Below, in pieces: positions 1-6,474 of a DNA stretch of 7,553 bases (within the stretch, counting starts at the first letter, position 1; each line of letters opens with the position of its first letter). Origin of the DNA: an uncultured Fibrobacter sp. (GTDB lineage: Bacteria; Fibrobacterota; Fibrobacteria; Fibrobacterales; Fibrobacteraceae); NCBI RefSeq assembly GCF_937877005.1, contig NZ_CALEFV010000141.1, forward strand, positions 1 through 7,553, in the 5' to 3' direction. The position numbers and the translations under genes were made by a program. The notes beneath the pieces were generated by a model. That model made no database searches, was not told the origin of the DNA, and was given only the letters and a program-made list of their open reading frames with translations.

Positions 1-239
1 GTCCCGGCATGGGAATTGATCCCTCGATCCAGAACAACTTCCATCTGGCGGTCTACAGGTCTTCTGACAACTATATTGTGGTCGGTGGTGCGCAGGGCCA
101 AAGTATTACCGTGTTCAATAGCCTCGGTCATAAGGTGCGCAGCACTCGCGGTCTCGGTGCAGAACAGAAGGTTTACACCGGTGCGAAAGGCGTGTATATC
201 GTGAAGGTCGGCAACAAGACCTGGAAAGTGAAACTGTAA
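1..239 (+). CDS. 3' end of a secreted protein with T9SS type A-like C-terminal sorting domain (5' partial)
   Basis: Only the last 79 or so residues are in the window. The frame is open from the first complete codon at position 3 to the TAA at 237-239, so the ATG at 9 is probably internal and not a start. The C-terminal 45 residues look like a type IX secretion sorting domain: a strand ending in ITVFNSLGHKV, a linker, then GVYIVKVGNKTWKVKL. This follows the family pattern 'v.vyn..G..v ... l..GvYivkv....'. In that family the domain directs proteins across the outer membrane and is usually removed or replaced by surface attachment. The upstream part, and so the catalytic or binding function, cannot be seen. 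Carriage of such a domain next to two secreted hydrolases suggests another exported enzyme or surface protein, but this is inference. The gene is followed at once by an intrinsic terminator. Confidence 0.75.
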   Translation, partial: PGMGIDPSIQNNFHLAVYRSSDNYIVVGGAQGQSITVFNSLGHKVRSTRGLGAEQKVYTGAKGVYIVKVGNKTWKVKL

Positions 240-260
240 AAACAAAAACCTCTCTCTAAG

Positions 261-294
261 AAAAGATTCTTCCGGCGGGGAGAATCTTTTTTTT
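261..294 (+). terminator. Intrinsic terminator after the T9SS-tailed gene
   Basis: A perfect 10-bp inverted repeat (AAAAGATTCT at 261-270, AGAATCTTTT at 281-290) encloses a 10-nt loop and runs directly into a T tract ending at 294. It lies 22 nt after the stop codon of the first gene. The A/T ends of the stem make it partly bidirectional in form, but no minus-strand gene faces it. Confidence 0.9.
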
Positions 295-321
295 GTTCTT
301 CCGAAAAATATGCTATTTTTT
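292..321 (+). promoter_or_regulatory. Candidate dxr promoter (TTTG-N18-TATTTTTT)
   Basis: TTTG at 292-295 is followed after 18 nt by TATTTTTT at 314-321. This fits the -33 TTTG / -7 TAnnTTTG architecture known for the primary sigma factor of Bacteroidetes, except for the last base. It sits between the upstream terminator and dxr, and would give a leader of about 34 nt containing the dxr ribosome binding site. That Fibrobacter uses this consensus is an assumption. Confidence 0.4.
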
Positions 322-348
322 ATGGAGAAGAATGGATTTAGTCCAAAT

Positions 349-354
349 AGAGGT
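349..354 (+). promoter_or_regulatory. Ribosome binding site that decides the dxr start
   Basis: AGAGGT lies 6 nt before the ATG at 361. In-frame starts at 310 and 322 would add 17 or 13 residues before the conserved N-terminal strand. The codon at 310 also lies ahead of the candidate promoter element, so ATG 361 is preferred. Confidence 0.7.
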
Positions 355-360
355 CCTAAA

Positions 361-1506
361 ATGAAAAATGTCGTCCTTCTCGGTGCTACGGGTTCAATCG
401 GAACGTCCAGCGTCGATGTCATCTTGCAACATTCCGATATCTTTAATCTTTATGCCGTCGCTGCAAATAGTAGCGTGGCGAAAGTTGCCGAAATTGTGCG
501 CAAGTTCAAGGTGGAACGCGTCTGCATGTTCAACGAGGCTGCCGCGAAGGAACTTGAAAAGGAACTCGGCATGCCCGTGCTCGCCGGCATGGAAGGCTTG
601 TGTGAGCTTGCCGCCGACCCGAAGGCCGATATCATCATCAACGCCCTGATGGGTGCCGTGGGGTGCCTCCCGACCATTACCGCCATCGAACATGGCAAGC
701 ATGTGGCGCTCGCCAACAAGGAGACGATGGTCATGGCCGGTCCCGTCATCTGGGACAAACTCGCCGAAAACCCGAAGTCCTTCATTACACCGATCGACTC
801 CGAACACAGCGCCATTTTCCAGTGCCTCTCCGGCCGCCCCGAAAAGGAAGTGGAGTTCCTCGAAATTACGGCGTCCGGCGGTCCGTTCCGCGAATGGCCT
901 ATCGAGAAGTTTGATCAGATTACCGTGGCCGACGCGCTTAATCATCCTGTGTGGAGCATGGGCAAGAAGATTACCATCGATTCTGCCTCCATGATGAACA
1001 AGGGGCTTGAAGTCCTGGAAGCGCACTTCCTGTTCCACATTCCGTATGAACAGATCAAGGTGGTGGTTCATCCGCAGTCCATGGTGCATTCGCTGGTGCA
1101 GTTCCGCGATGGATCCCTGATGGCTCAGCTTGGAGCGCCCGACATGCGTATTCCTATCCAGGTGGCGCTCACGTGGCCCGACCGTCTGCCGCTCGAGACC
1201 AAGCGCCTCGATCTGCCGACGCTCGCGAAACTTACCTTCTTCGAGCCGGATTTCAATAAGTTCCGCTGCCTCGCCCTCGCGTTCGAGGCGGGCCGCCGTG
1301 GCGGTATCGTTCCGGCCATGATGAATGCCGCGAACGAGGTGCTGGTGGATTCCTTCCTCAAGGGAAAACTTAAGTTCACCGACATCCCGAAGCATGTGGA
1401 AACGATTATGGCCGGTGCCCCGACAGTCACGGGGCATCTCACGCTCGACCAGGTGCTCGAAGCCGATGCCGAAGCTCGTCGCCTGACCGAGGCTTTGATC
1501 AAGTAA
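361..1506 (+). CDS. dxr: 1-deoxy-D-xylulose 5-phosphate reductoisomerase (Dxr/IspC)
   Basis: This cytoplasmic enzyme rearranges and reduces 1-deoxy-D-xylulose 5-phosphate to 2-C-methyl-D-erythritol 4-phosphate with NADPH and a divalent metal, the first committed step of the MEP isoprenoid pathway. The 381-residue product is close to the usual length (E. coli 398). Visible motifs are the nucleotide-binding GATGSIG at residues 8-14, NKE at 119-121, the metal and substrate loop PIDSEHSAIFQ with D146 and E148, ASGGPFRE from 171, HPVWSMGKK with H195 and W198, and DSASMMNKGLE with S208, N213, K214 and metal ligand E217. These match known active-site positions, so the enzyme should be functional. 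The region between D146 and S172 is about 10 residues shorter than I recall for E. coli. The start at 361 is chosen for its ribosome binding site and N-terminal fit. The gene has a terminator on both sides and looks monocistronic. Its common neighbour rseP lies about 5 kb downstream. Confidence 0.97.
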   Translation: MKNVVLLGATGSIGTSSVDVILQHSDIFNLYAVAANSSVAKVAEIVRKFKVERVCMFNEAAAKELEKELGMPVLAGMEGLCELAADPKADIIINALMGAVGCLPTITAIEHGKHVALANKETMVMAGPVIWDKLAENPKSFITPIDSEHSAIFQCLSGRPEKEVEFLEITASGGPFREWPIEKFDQITVADALNHPVWSMGKKITIDSASMMNKGLEVLEAHFLFHIPYEQIKVVVHPQSMVHSLVQFRDGSLMAQLGAPDMRIPIQVALTWPDRLPLETKRLDLPTLAKLTFFEPDFNKFRCLALAFEAGRRGGIVPAMMNAANEVLVDSFLKGKLKFTDIPKHVETIMAGAPTVTGHLTLDQVLEADAEARRLTEALIK

Positions 1507-1551
1507 TTAGCCTTTTTTCCCGAAAAATCGGGGTTGGGTACAGTTGTAACC

Positions 1552-1588
1552 AGATTGCCTAACAATTTTAGGCAATCTTTCTTTTTTT
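1552..1588 (+). terminator. Intrinsic terminator of dxr
   Basis: A perfect 11-bp stem (AGATTGCCTAA at 1552-1562 and TTAGGCAATCT at 1568-1578) closes a 5-nt loop. It is followed by a run of T with a single C, ending in seven T at 1582-1588. It separates dxr from the GH9 gene. Confidence 0.93.
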
Positions 1589-1593
1589 GGGGA

Positions 1594-1601
1594 TAGATTT
1601 T
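1594..1601 (+). promoter_or_regulatory. Candidate -7 element for the GH9 gene
   Basis: TAGATTTT fits TAnnTTT(G) except for the last base. It starts 6 nt after the dxr terminator T tract and ends 28 nt before the GH9 start codon. No convincing -33 TTTG exists at the usual 17-23 nt spacing; any such element would fall inside the terminator hairpin. The call is weak. Confidence 0.3.
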
Positions 1602-1618
1602 AGACCGAAACAAACCTC

Positions 1619-1624
1619 AAGGAG
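1619..1624 (+). promoter_or_regulatory. Ribosome binding site of the GH9 gene
   Basis: AAGGAG is a near-perfect Shine-Dalgarno sequence, 5 nt before the ATG at 1630. An in-frame GTG at 1624 overlaps the site itself and so cannot be the start. Confidence 0.85.
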
Positions 1625-1629
1625 TGCAC

Positions 1630-3471
1630 ATGCAGGTCAAATTCGGTCTGAAACAGTATGTTCCCCTGGCAATTTCGTTGCTTTCCATGGCATCGACTGC
1701 TTTTGCCGCTACGGCTTATATCAACCAGATTGGCTACCGCACCGGCGATGCAAAGGAATTTACGCTGGCAGATGGTTCCGGTAACGTTGAAATTGTGGAT
1801 GCGAGCGGGGCGACAGTCTTGACAGCGACTCCGTCCGAGGCCTCCACCTGGGCTCCGAGTGGCCAGAATGTGCAGCTGGTCGATTTTTCTGATCTGAAGA
1901 CTCCGGGAACGTACTCCATTAAGGTTGGTGGACAGGTGCTGCGCTCGGACCTGGTTATTGCCGACAAGCCCTTCGAAGAGGTTGTTAAGGCCTCGCTTAA
2001 GTGGTACTATTATCAGCGCGCTTCCATGGCCCTCGATGAAGCTTATGCTGGGCAGTGGAAGCGTCCCGCGGGACATACTAATGCGACGGCGACTCTCCAT
2101 AGCTCTACCGGTGCTTCGGGAACGATTAATTCTAGCAAGGGCTGGTACGATGCCGGCGACTATGGCCGCTACATTGTGAATTCGGGTATCACCACCTACA
2201 CGCTCCTTTCGCTCTATGAGCACTTCCCGGATTATTTTAAGACTCTCAAGTGGAATATCCCTGCTGAAGGCTCTCTTCCGGATCTGCTTGCCGAAATCAA
2301 GTATAATCTTGACTGGATGCTTACCATGCAGGCAAGCGATGGCGCAGTTTACCACAAGCTGACCACGCTCCAGTTCCCTGGCGACGTGATGCCTGCAAAG
2401 GATACGGAAAAGCTTTATGTCATTGGCAAGGGCACCGCAGCTACATTCGATTTTGCTGCCGTGATGGCTGTGGCGGCCCGCGTTTATAAACCGTTCGATG
2501 CGTCCTATGCAAGCACTTGTCTTGAGGCTGCCAAGAAGGCTTATGCCTGGGGTGCCCAGAATCCGAATGTAAAGTTCAACAATCCTTCTGATGTCGGTAC
2601 GGGCTCTTATGCCGATGGTTCGCTCGGTGACGAGAAGGACTTTGCAGGAACGGAACTTTATGCAACGACCGGAGATGCGACGTATAAGACTTCGGGAGCT
2701 TCTCACAACTTGCCGGGCTGGGCGGATGTTGCAGGCCTTGCCACCTATGGAAAGGCTACCCATGCCACCGAATTTGGTGATGTTGCTCAGCAGGCGAAGG
2801 ACACCTTGCTTAGCGTGGCCGACGATTTCGTGAAGCGTTCAAACACGGGTTTTGGTGTCGTGATGGGCGAAAACGACTTCTACTGGGGATCCAACTCCGT
2901 GGCCGGAAACCAGGGCGTATGGCTGCTGCATGCCTATTACCTGACTGGCGACAAGAAGTATTATGTCGCGGCAACCAAGGTGCTTGATTACCTTCTTGGC
3001 AAGAATCCGCTCGACATGTCGTTCCTGACTGGTTTCGGCACCAAGTCTCCCAAGATGCCGCATCACCGTCCGAGTACGGCCGATGGCGTGACCGATCCGG
3101 TTCCTGGAATGCTCGTAGGTGGCCCGCAGCCCGGTGGCGAAGATATTGGTACTAAGGATTGGGAATGCAAGGACTATAGGACCGGCAAGCCTGCGACTTC
3201 CTATACGGATAATCGTTGTAGCTACGCGACTAACGAAGTGGCCATCAACTGGAATGCCCCGATTGCCTACCTTGCAGGAGCAATCGAAGCGATCAATGCC
3301 GGCTATGCTCCGAGCTTTGCTGTCGAAGGTGTTGCCGGAATCGATGCTCGTCCGGTTGTTTCTCGCAAGGCCAATGTCGAAAAGGCTCCGCGCCTGCGCT
3401 TTGCAGACCAGATGCTTTACGTCGAAAAGAATGGCAAGCGCTACAACCTGAACGGTCATCGCCTGAAGTAA
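1630..3471 (+). CDS. Secreted glycoside hydrolase family 9 cellulase (endoglucanase-type) with N-terminal Ig-like domain
   Basis: The 613-residue product is predicted to hydrolyse beta-1,4-glucan by the inverting GH9 mechanism, outside the cell. Residues 1-26 form a signal peptide: basic start, hydrophobic core, and AFA cleavage site before ATAY. Residues 28-115 resemble the Ig-like CelD_N domain common before GH9 modules, beginning AYINQIGYRTGDAKEF. The catalytic domain runs from about 120 to 558. It carries GWYDAGDYGRYIVNSG with the catalytic Asp pair D174 and D177, PHHRPS with H478-R480, and YATNEVAINWNAP with the catalytic acid E536. All key residues are present. C513 and C530 flank a loop just before E536 and could form a disulfide. 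A linker then leads to a basic tail, LYVEKNGKRYNLNGHRLK (596-613), possibly an export or surface signal. No carbohydrate-binding module is seen. Endo- versus exo-activity and exact substrate cannot be read from sequence. The gene has its own terminator and probably its own promoter. Confidence 0.93.
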   Translation: MQVKFGLKQYVPLAISLLSMASTAFAATAYINQIGYRTGDAKEFTLADGSGNVEIVDASGATVLTATPSEASTWAPSGQNVQLVDFSDLKTPGTYSIKVGGQVLRSDLVIADKPFEEVVKASLKWYYYQRASMALDEAYAGQWKRPAGHTNATATLHSSTGASGTINSSKGWYDAGDYGRYIVNSGITTYTLLSLYEHFPDYFKTLKWNIPAEGSLPDLLAEIKYNLDWMLTMQASDGAVYHKLTTLQFPGDVMPAKDTEKLYVIGKGTAATFDFAAVMAVAARVYKPFDASYASTCLEAAKKAYAWGAQNPNVKFNNPSDVGTGSYADGSLGDEKDFAGTELYATTGDATYKTSGASHNLPGWADVAGLATYGKATHATEFGDVAQQAKDTLLSVADDFVKRSNTGFGVVMGENDFYWGSNSVAGNQGVWLLHAYYLTGDKKYYVAATKVLDYLLGKNPLDMSFLTGFGTKSPKMPHHRPSTADGVTDPVPGMLVGGPQPGGEDIGTKDWECKDYRTGKPATSYTDNRCSYATNEVAINWNAPIAYLAGAIEAINAGYAPSFAVEGVAGIDARPVVSRKANVEKAPRLRFADQMLYVEKNGKRYNLNGHRLK

Positions 3472-3499
3472 TGAAACGAAACTACGAACTCCATCCACT

Positions 3500-3535
3500 C
3501 GCCTTGCATCTACTTGGGTGCAAGGCGCTCTTTTT
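3500..3535 (+). terminator. Intrinsic terminator of the GH9 gene
   Basis: A perfect 9-bp stem (CGCCTTGCA at 3500-3508 and TGCAAGGCG at 3519-3527) encloses a 10-nt loop. It is followed by CTCTTTTT at 3528-3535, and lies 28 nt after the GH9 stop codon. A TTG at 3514 that could open the next reading frame lies in the loop of this hairpin. Confidence 0.92.
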
Positions 3536-3539
3536 ATAG

Positions 3540-3547
3540 TATATTTG
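3540..3547 (+). promoter_or_regulatory. Candidate -7 element for the GH51-like gene
   Basis: TATATTTG is an exact match to TAnnTTTG and begins 4 nt after the GH9 terminator T tract. A possible partner, CTTG at 3513-3516, is 23 nt upstream, at the edge of the usual spacing. If used, transcription would begin near 3552, leaving a leader of only about 10 nt and cutting into the ribosome binding site. So either the leader is extremely short or the real promoter is elsewhere. Confidence 0.35.
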
Positions 3548-3548
3548 C

Positions 3549-3553
3549 AGGAG
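3549..3553 (+). promoter_or_regulatory. Ribosome binding site of the GH51-like gene
   Basis: AGGAG lies 8 nt before the ATG at 3562. It supports this start over a TTG at 3514, which sits inside the preceding terminator hairpin and would put 16 residues ahead of the signal peptide. Confidence 0.75.
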
Positions 3554-3561
3554 AGGCGTCT

Positions 3562-6474
3562 ATGAAAACAAGATATTGCATCCCCTTATTAGCCGTGGCA
3601 GCCATTGCCGCCCAGAATGTCATCAAGGTCGATGACTTGCATCCGGGTGTCGTCATCAATAAAGACAACATGATGTCTGCGGACTTGGCGATTTGGAATC
3701 CGCCGAGCCGTTATTACGACATGACCTCTGCTTTGGTCGATGGCGGTTACACGCTGTTCCGTTTCCCGAATGGCAGCCTTTCCAATGATTACCACTGGAA
3801 CGGTATCGGTAGCTACGATAGCACGGGCCTCTGGACCGCCGACGAGAACAAGTGGGCACGCGGTTTCTTGGGCGAAACGATTTACCGCGGCACCACCAAG
3901 GACAACTACGGCTTTGTGCGTCGCAGTCACCTGGCCGACGGCAATATGGAAACCATGTGGTGGGGCGAAATCCTGGACCCGGTGGACCCGCCTTGGGTCG
4001 TGGTGGAATTCCCCGAAAAGGTCGATGTCGATTCCTTGCAAATCGATTGGGGAACGCTTCGCCCGAAGGCTTTTGAAATTGCCTACTGGACCGAAGACTA
4101 TGCCGAATATCCGGGCGTGCACCAGGCGCTCGAAAACAAGCTGAAACTTGAAAAAGTGGTCAAGGTGAATGGTGCGACCACCAAGTACAAGTCTAAGTTC
4201 CGCAGCCGCTATGTGGCGATTCGCTTCAAGACGACGGATTTGCCTAGTAAGGGCGTGCAGATTCGCGAAATGAAACTTTATAGCGGCGAAACCGACCTGC
4301 TTGGCGGTAACAACTACAAGTTCTACGCGATGTCTACCCGCAATGGCGACAAGGCCCGCACCGACTGGACCGACATCAAGTGGGATTTTGAAGAATTCAT
4401 GAAGTACATCAAGACGCTCCCGAATGCCCGTGCGGTCATTTGCGTGAATGCGGGTACCGGAACTTCGAAAGAAGCTGCCGCCTGGGTGCGTTATGCAAAT
4501 AAAGTAAAGGGCTACAACATTAAGCAGTGGCAAATCGGCAACGAACTTGACGGCGAATGGGAAGAATCCGGCCCGATTTCGGCAAGGCATTATGCTGCGC
4601 GCTACCTGGAATACGCCCGCGCCATGAAGGCGGTGGATTCTACAATCGTTCTGCACGGCCCGCTGTTCAGCACGCATAAAATGCAGCAGAAGGGTTCCGG
4701 CTTGCTCGATGGCAAGTACTGGATGGAAGAATTCTTGCGCATTGTGGGTGAGGCCGAAAAGAAAGACGGCAAGCGTTACCTCGATGTAGTGGACTTGCAC
4801 AATTACCCGTACTGGACGCCCAACGAACCGAAGCCTGCCGATATGCTCAAGGCCATGCTCGACGTGGGCCCGAATATGGATACGCTGAATGTATGGATGA
4901 AACGTCACCTTGAAGGCGAACGCGGCGTGTTCCTTTCGGAATTCAGCACCTGCGTGCAAGGGTATAGCCTGCTGATGGATTACCCGCAGGCATCTGCCGT
5001 GGCAAGTATTTTTGCGCAGCATGCCATGCGCTTTGGAAATCGCTTGCAGGTGCTTCCGTGGGATGCTTTCGGTAACTTGTTCAAAGGCCCCGATGACACT
5101 TGGGGCACCATCAGCATGACGGCTCTTGTAAAGGAAGGCTCCTGGAATTATTGGAAGTCTCTGGAGCCGACGGCGGAATACTACGGCATTTACATGACCT
5201 ACATGGATTTCCTTGAAAATGGTTATGCGGTGCTGCCCGTAAAATCGACGAGCGCAGACATCGAAGCTTACGCTATCGGCAAGGGTGATTCTGCCCGCGT
5301 GATGATTGTGAACTTGTCGGAAACCCCGCAGGTGGTACAGATTGACCGCGCAAGCGTTTCTGCTGCAGGTGGCGCGACCGAAGTCGGCAAGGGTGATCTG
5401 GTTCGCACTCAGGTCGAAATCTTTGGCGAAGACCAGTTCAAGTGGGTGGGCACTTCGCAGAAGGCGTACCCGTACCCGAAAATGGGCCCGAGCGGCCGCC
5501 GCATTAACCCGAGCAAGAGCAAGGACATTACGGTGCCGCCGTTTGGACTCGCTGTTGTACAAATTAACCCGCAAGTGACTTCGGGCGAGGCTGCCGCGGA
5601 ACCCAAGGTGTTGGCTGCGGCTCTCGAAAAGAAGGTGCTCCTTGCAGGTGACACGCTCGACCTGTTTGGAACGGTAGTTCAAGAAAACGGTCAGCTAATT
5701 GGATGTACGCTCACGATTCCTGAACTTGGAATTTCAAAGGCTATTGCTCCCGATGACGGCAAGTGGAACGCTTCTATTGAAAGTTTCCATGTCAAGGTGC
5801 CCTTCCCGGCCAATGTTAAGCTGGGCTCGGCGACGGCTGTGCTGAAAATTTCCGGTCTTGGCAAAAAGTCGACGGTGTTCAAGATTCCGTTCCGTATACG
5901 CGGTGCCTACCGCACCACGCACGTGATGCAGAATTACGATAACGGCCTCGATGCGGTCGACTGGTATCCGGTCGCTAACGGTGACAACGCGACGACTATC
6001 GGCGCGAAGGTCTTTAACGGGGCGCCTCCGCACGGCGGCTTTATTCGCCACGACTTCATGATCGAGCAGCCGCCTACGCAGGGCTGGCCGAACTTTGCCG
6101 GCGCCTACTACGTGATTCCTGAAGAAGTTCACAACTCGGTGGGCATCGTATTCGACTACGCCACGAACCATAGCAATCCCGATGGCTACTTCGAAGTGCA
6201 AATCGCAAGCGAACAGGTCAAGGATTACGACGAATTCATGGTGCGCTTGAAAAATACTCGCGGCTCCTGGGTGCGCGACACGCTCATTTGGGAAAACATG
6301 ACGCAAGAAGGCTGGGGCAAGACCATTCCGCAGCTCGACCCGAAACAAATCAAGAACTTCTCTTGGCGCGCCCGTTACAGCGGTACAGGCTACATTAGCC
6401 TCGACAACATTTACCTGTTGCAGGAAAACGGCACCGAAGTCCCGATGCCCCGCGGCTTGAGAAGACTACGCTAA
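3562..6474 (+). CDS. Secreted multidomain clan GH-A glycoside hydrolase, GH51-like, with nested F5/8 type C-like module and C-terminal CBM11/CBM30-like module
   Basis: The 970-residue product is probably an extracellular, retaining plant cell wall hydrolase (endoglucanase or arabinofuranosidase type). Residues 1-20 or so are a signal peptide (MKTRYCIPLLAVAAIAA). The barrel begins at about 25; LFRFPNGSLSNDYHWNG (65-81) matches the GH51 first-strand motif. Residues 112-241 break the barrel and read as a discoidin/F5/8 type C fold: LADGNMETMWWG, PWVVVEFPEKVDVDSLQIDWG, SRYVAIRF, IREMKLYSG. The barrel resumes with VICVNAGTGTSKEAAAWVRYAN, QWQIGNELDGEW (acid/base E328), DLHNYPYW (H413) and VFLSEFSTC (nucleophile E460). 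Residues 545-668 form the usual C-terminal beta-sandwich, 683-780 an Ig-like domain, and 783-955 a CBM11/CBM30-like module ending GYISLDNIYLLQ. The tail ends PRGLRRLR. F. succinogenes Cel51A/CelF is the nearest relative I can name, but its defining CBM30 is N-terminal, so this is not simply that gene. Family placement beyond clan GH-A is moderate; GH44-like or an unassigned GH-A family remains possible. Confidence 0.8.
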   Translation: MKTRYCIPLLAVAAIAAQNVIKVDDLHPGVVINKDNMMSADLAIWNPPSRYYDMTSALVDGGYTLFRFPNGSLSNDYHWNGIGSYDSTGLWTADENKWARGFLGETIYRGTTKDNYGFVRRSHLADGNMETMWWGEILDPVDPPWVVVEFPEKVDVDSLQIDWGTLRPKAFEIAYWTEDYAEYPGVHQALENKLKLEKVVKVNGATTKYKSKFRSRYVAIRFKTTDLPSKGVQIREMKLYSGETDLLGGNNYKFYAMSTRNGDKARTDWTDIKWDFEEFMKYIKTLPNARAVICVNAGTGTSKEAAAWVRYANKVKGYNIKQWQIGNELDGEWEESGPISARHYAARYLEYARAMKAVDSTIVLHGPLFSTHKMQQKGSGLLDGKYWMEEFLRIVGEAEKKDGKRYLDVVDLHNYPYWTPNEPKPADMLKAMLDVGPNMDTLNVWMKRHLEGERGVFLSEFSTCVQGYSLLMDYPQASAVASIFAQHAMRFGNRLQVLPWDAFGNLFKGPDDTWGTISMTALVKEGSWNYWKSLEPTAEYYGIYMTYMDFLENGYAVLPVKSTSADIEAYAIGKGDSARVMIVNLSETPQVVQIDRASVSAAGGATEVGKGDLVRTQVEIFGEDQFKWVGTSQKAYPYPKMGPSGRRINPSKSKDITVPPFGLAVVQINPQVTSGEAAAEPKVLAAALEKKVLLAGDTLDLFGTVVQENGQLIGCTLTIPELGISKAIAPDDGKWNASIESFHVKVPFPANVKLGSATAVLKISGLGKKSTVFKIPFRIRGAYRTTHVMQNYDNGLDAVDWYPVANGDNATTIGAKVFNGAPPHGGFIRHDFMIEQPPTQGWPNFAGAYYVIPEEVHNSVGIVFDYATNHSNPDGYFEVQIASEQVKDYDEFMVRLKNTRGSWVRDTLIWENMTQEGWGKTIPQLDPKQIKNFSWRARYSGTGYISLDNIYLLQENGTEVPMPRGLRRLR

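Noticed and set aside
310..360. Upstream in-frame start for dxr (ATG 310 or ATG 322)
   Set aside because: It would add residues not seen before the N-terminal Rossmann strand in this family and would begin at or ahead of the candidate promoter. ATG 361 has a good ribosome binding site.
394..1437. 347-codon minus-strand open frame opposite dxr
   Set aside because: Antisense shadow of dxr: histidine- and arginine-rich with no family resemblance.
1519..1532. Small hairpin CCCGA-AAAA-TCGGG after dxr
   Set aside because: The stem is only 5 bp and has no downstream T tract on either strand. The stronger hairpin at 1552-1588 is the real terminator.
1600..2763. 387-codon minus-strand open frame opposite the GH9 gene
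   Set aside because: Antisense shadow of an intact GH9 gene, with no recognisable domain; its start would lie deep inside the GH9 catalytic region.
3514..3561. TTG start giving a 16-residue N-terminal extension of the GH51-like protein
   Set aside because: The TTG is in the loop of the GH9 terminator, and the extension would precede an otherwise normal signal peptide.
3589..5682. 697-codon open frame on the minus strand opposite the GH51-like gene
   Set aside because: It lies wholly antisense to a convincing coding sequence. It has no recognisable domain, is rich in His/Arg/Val as expected from the reverse complement of biased codons, and lacks a fitting ribosome binding site.
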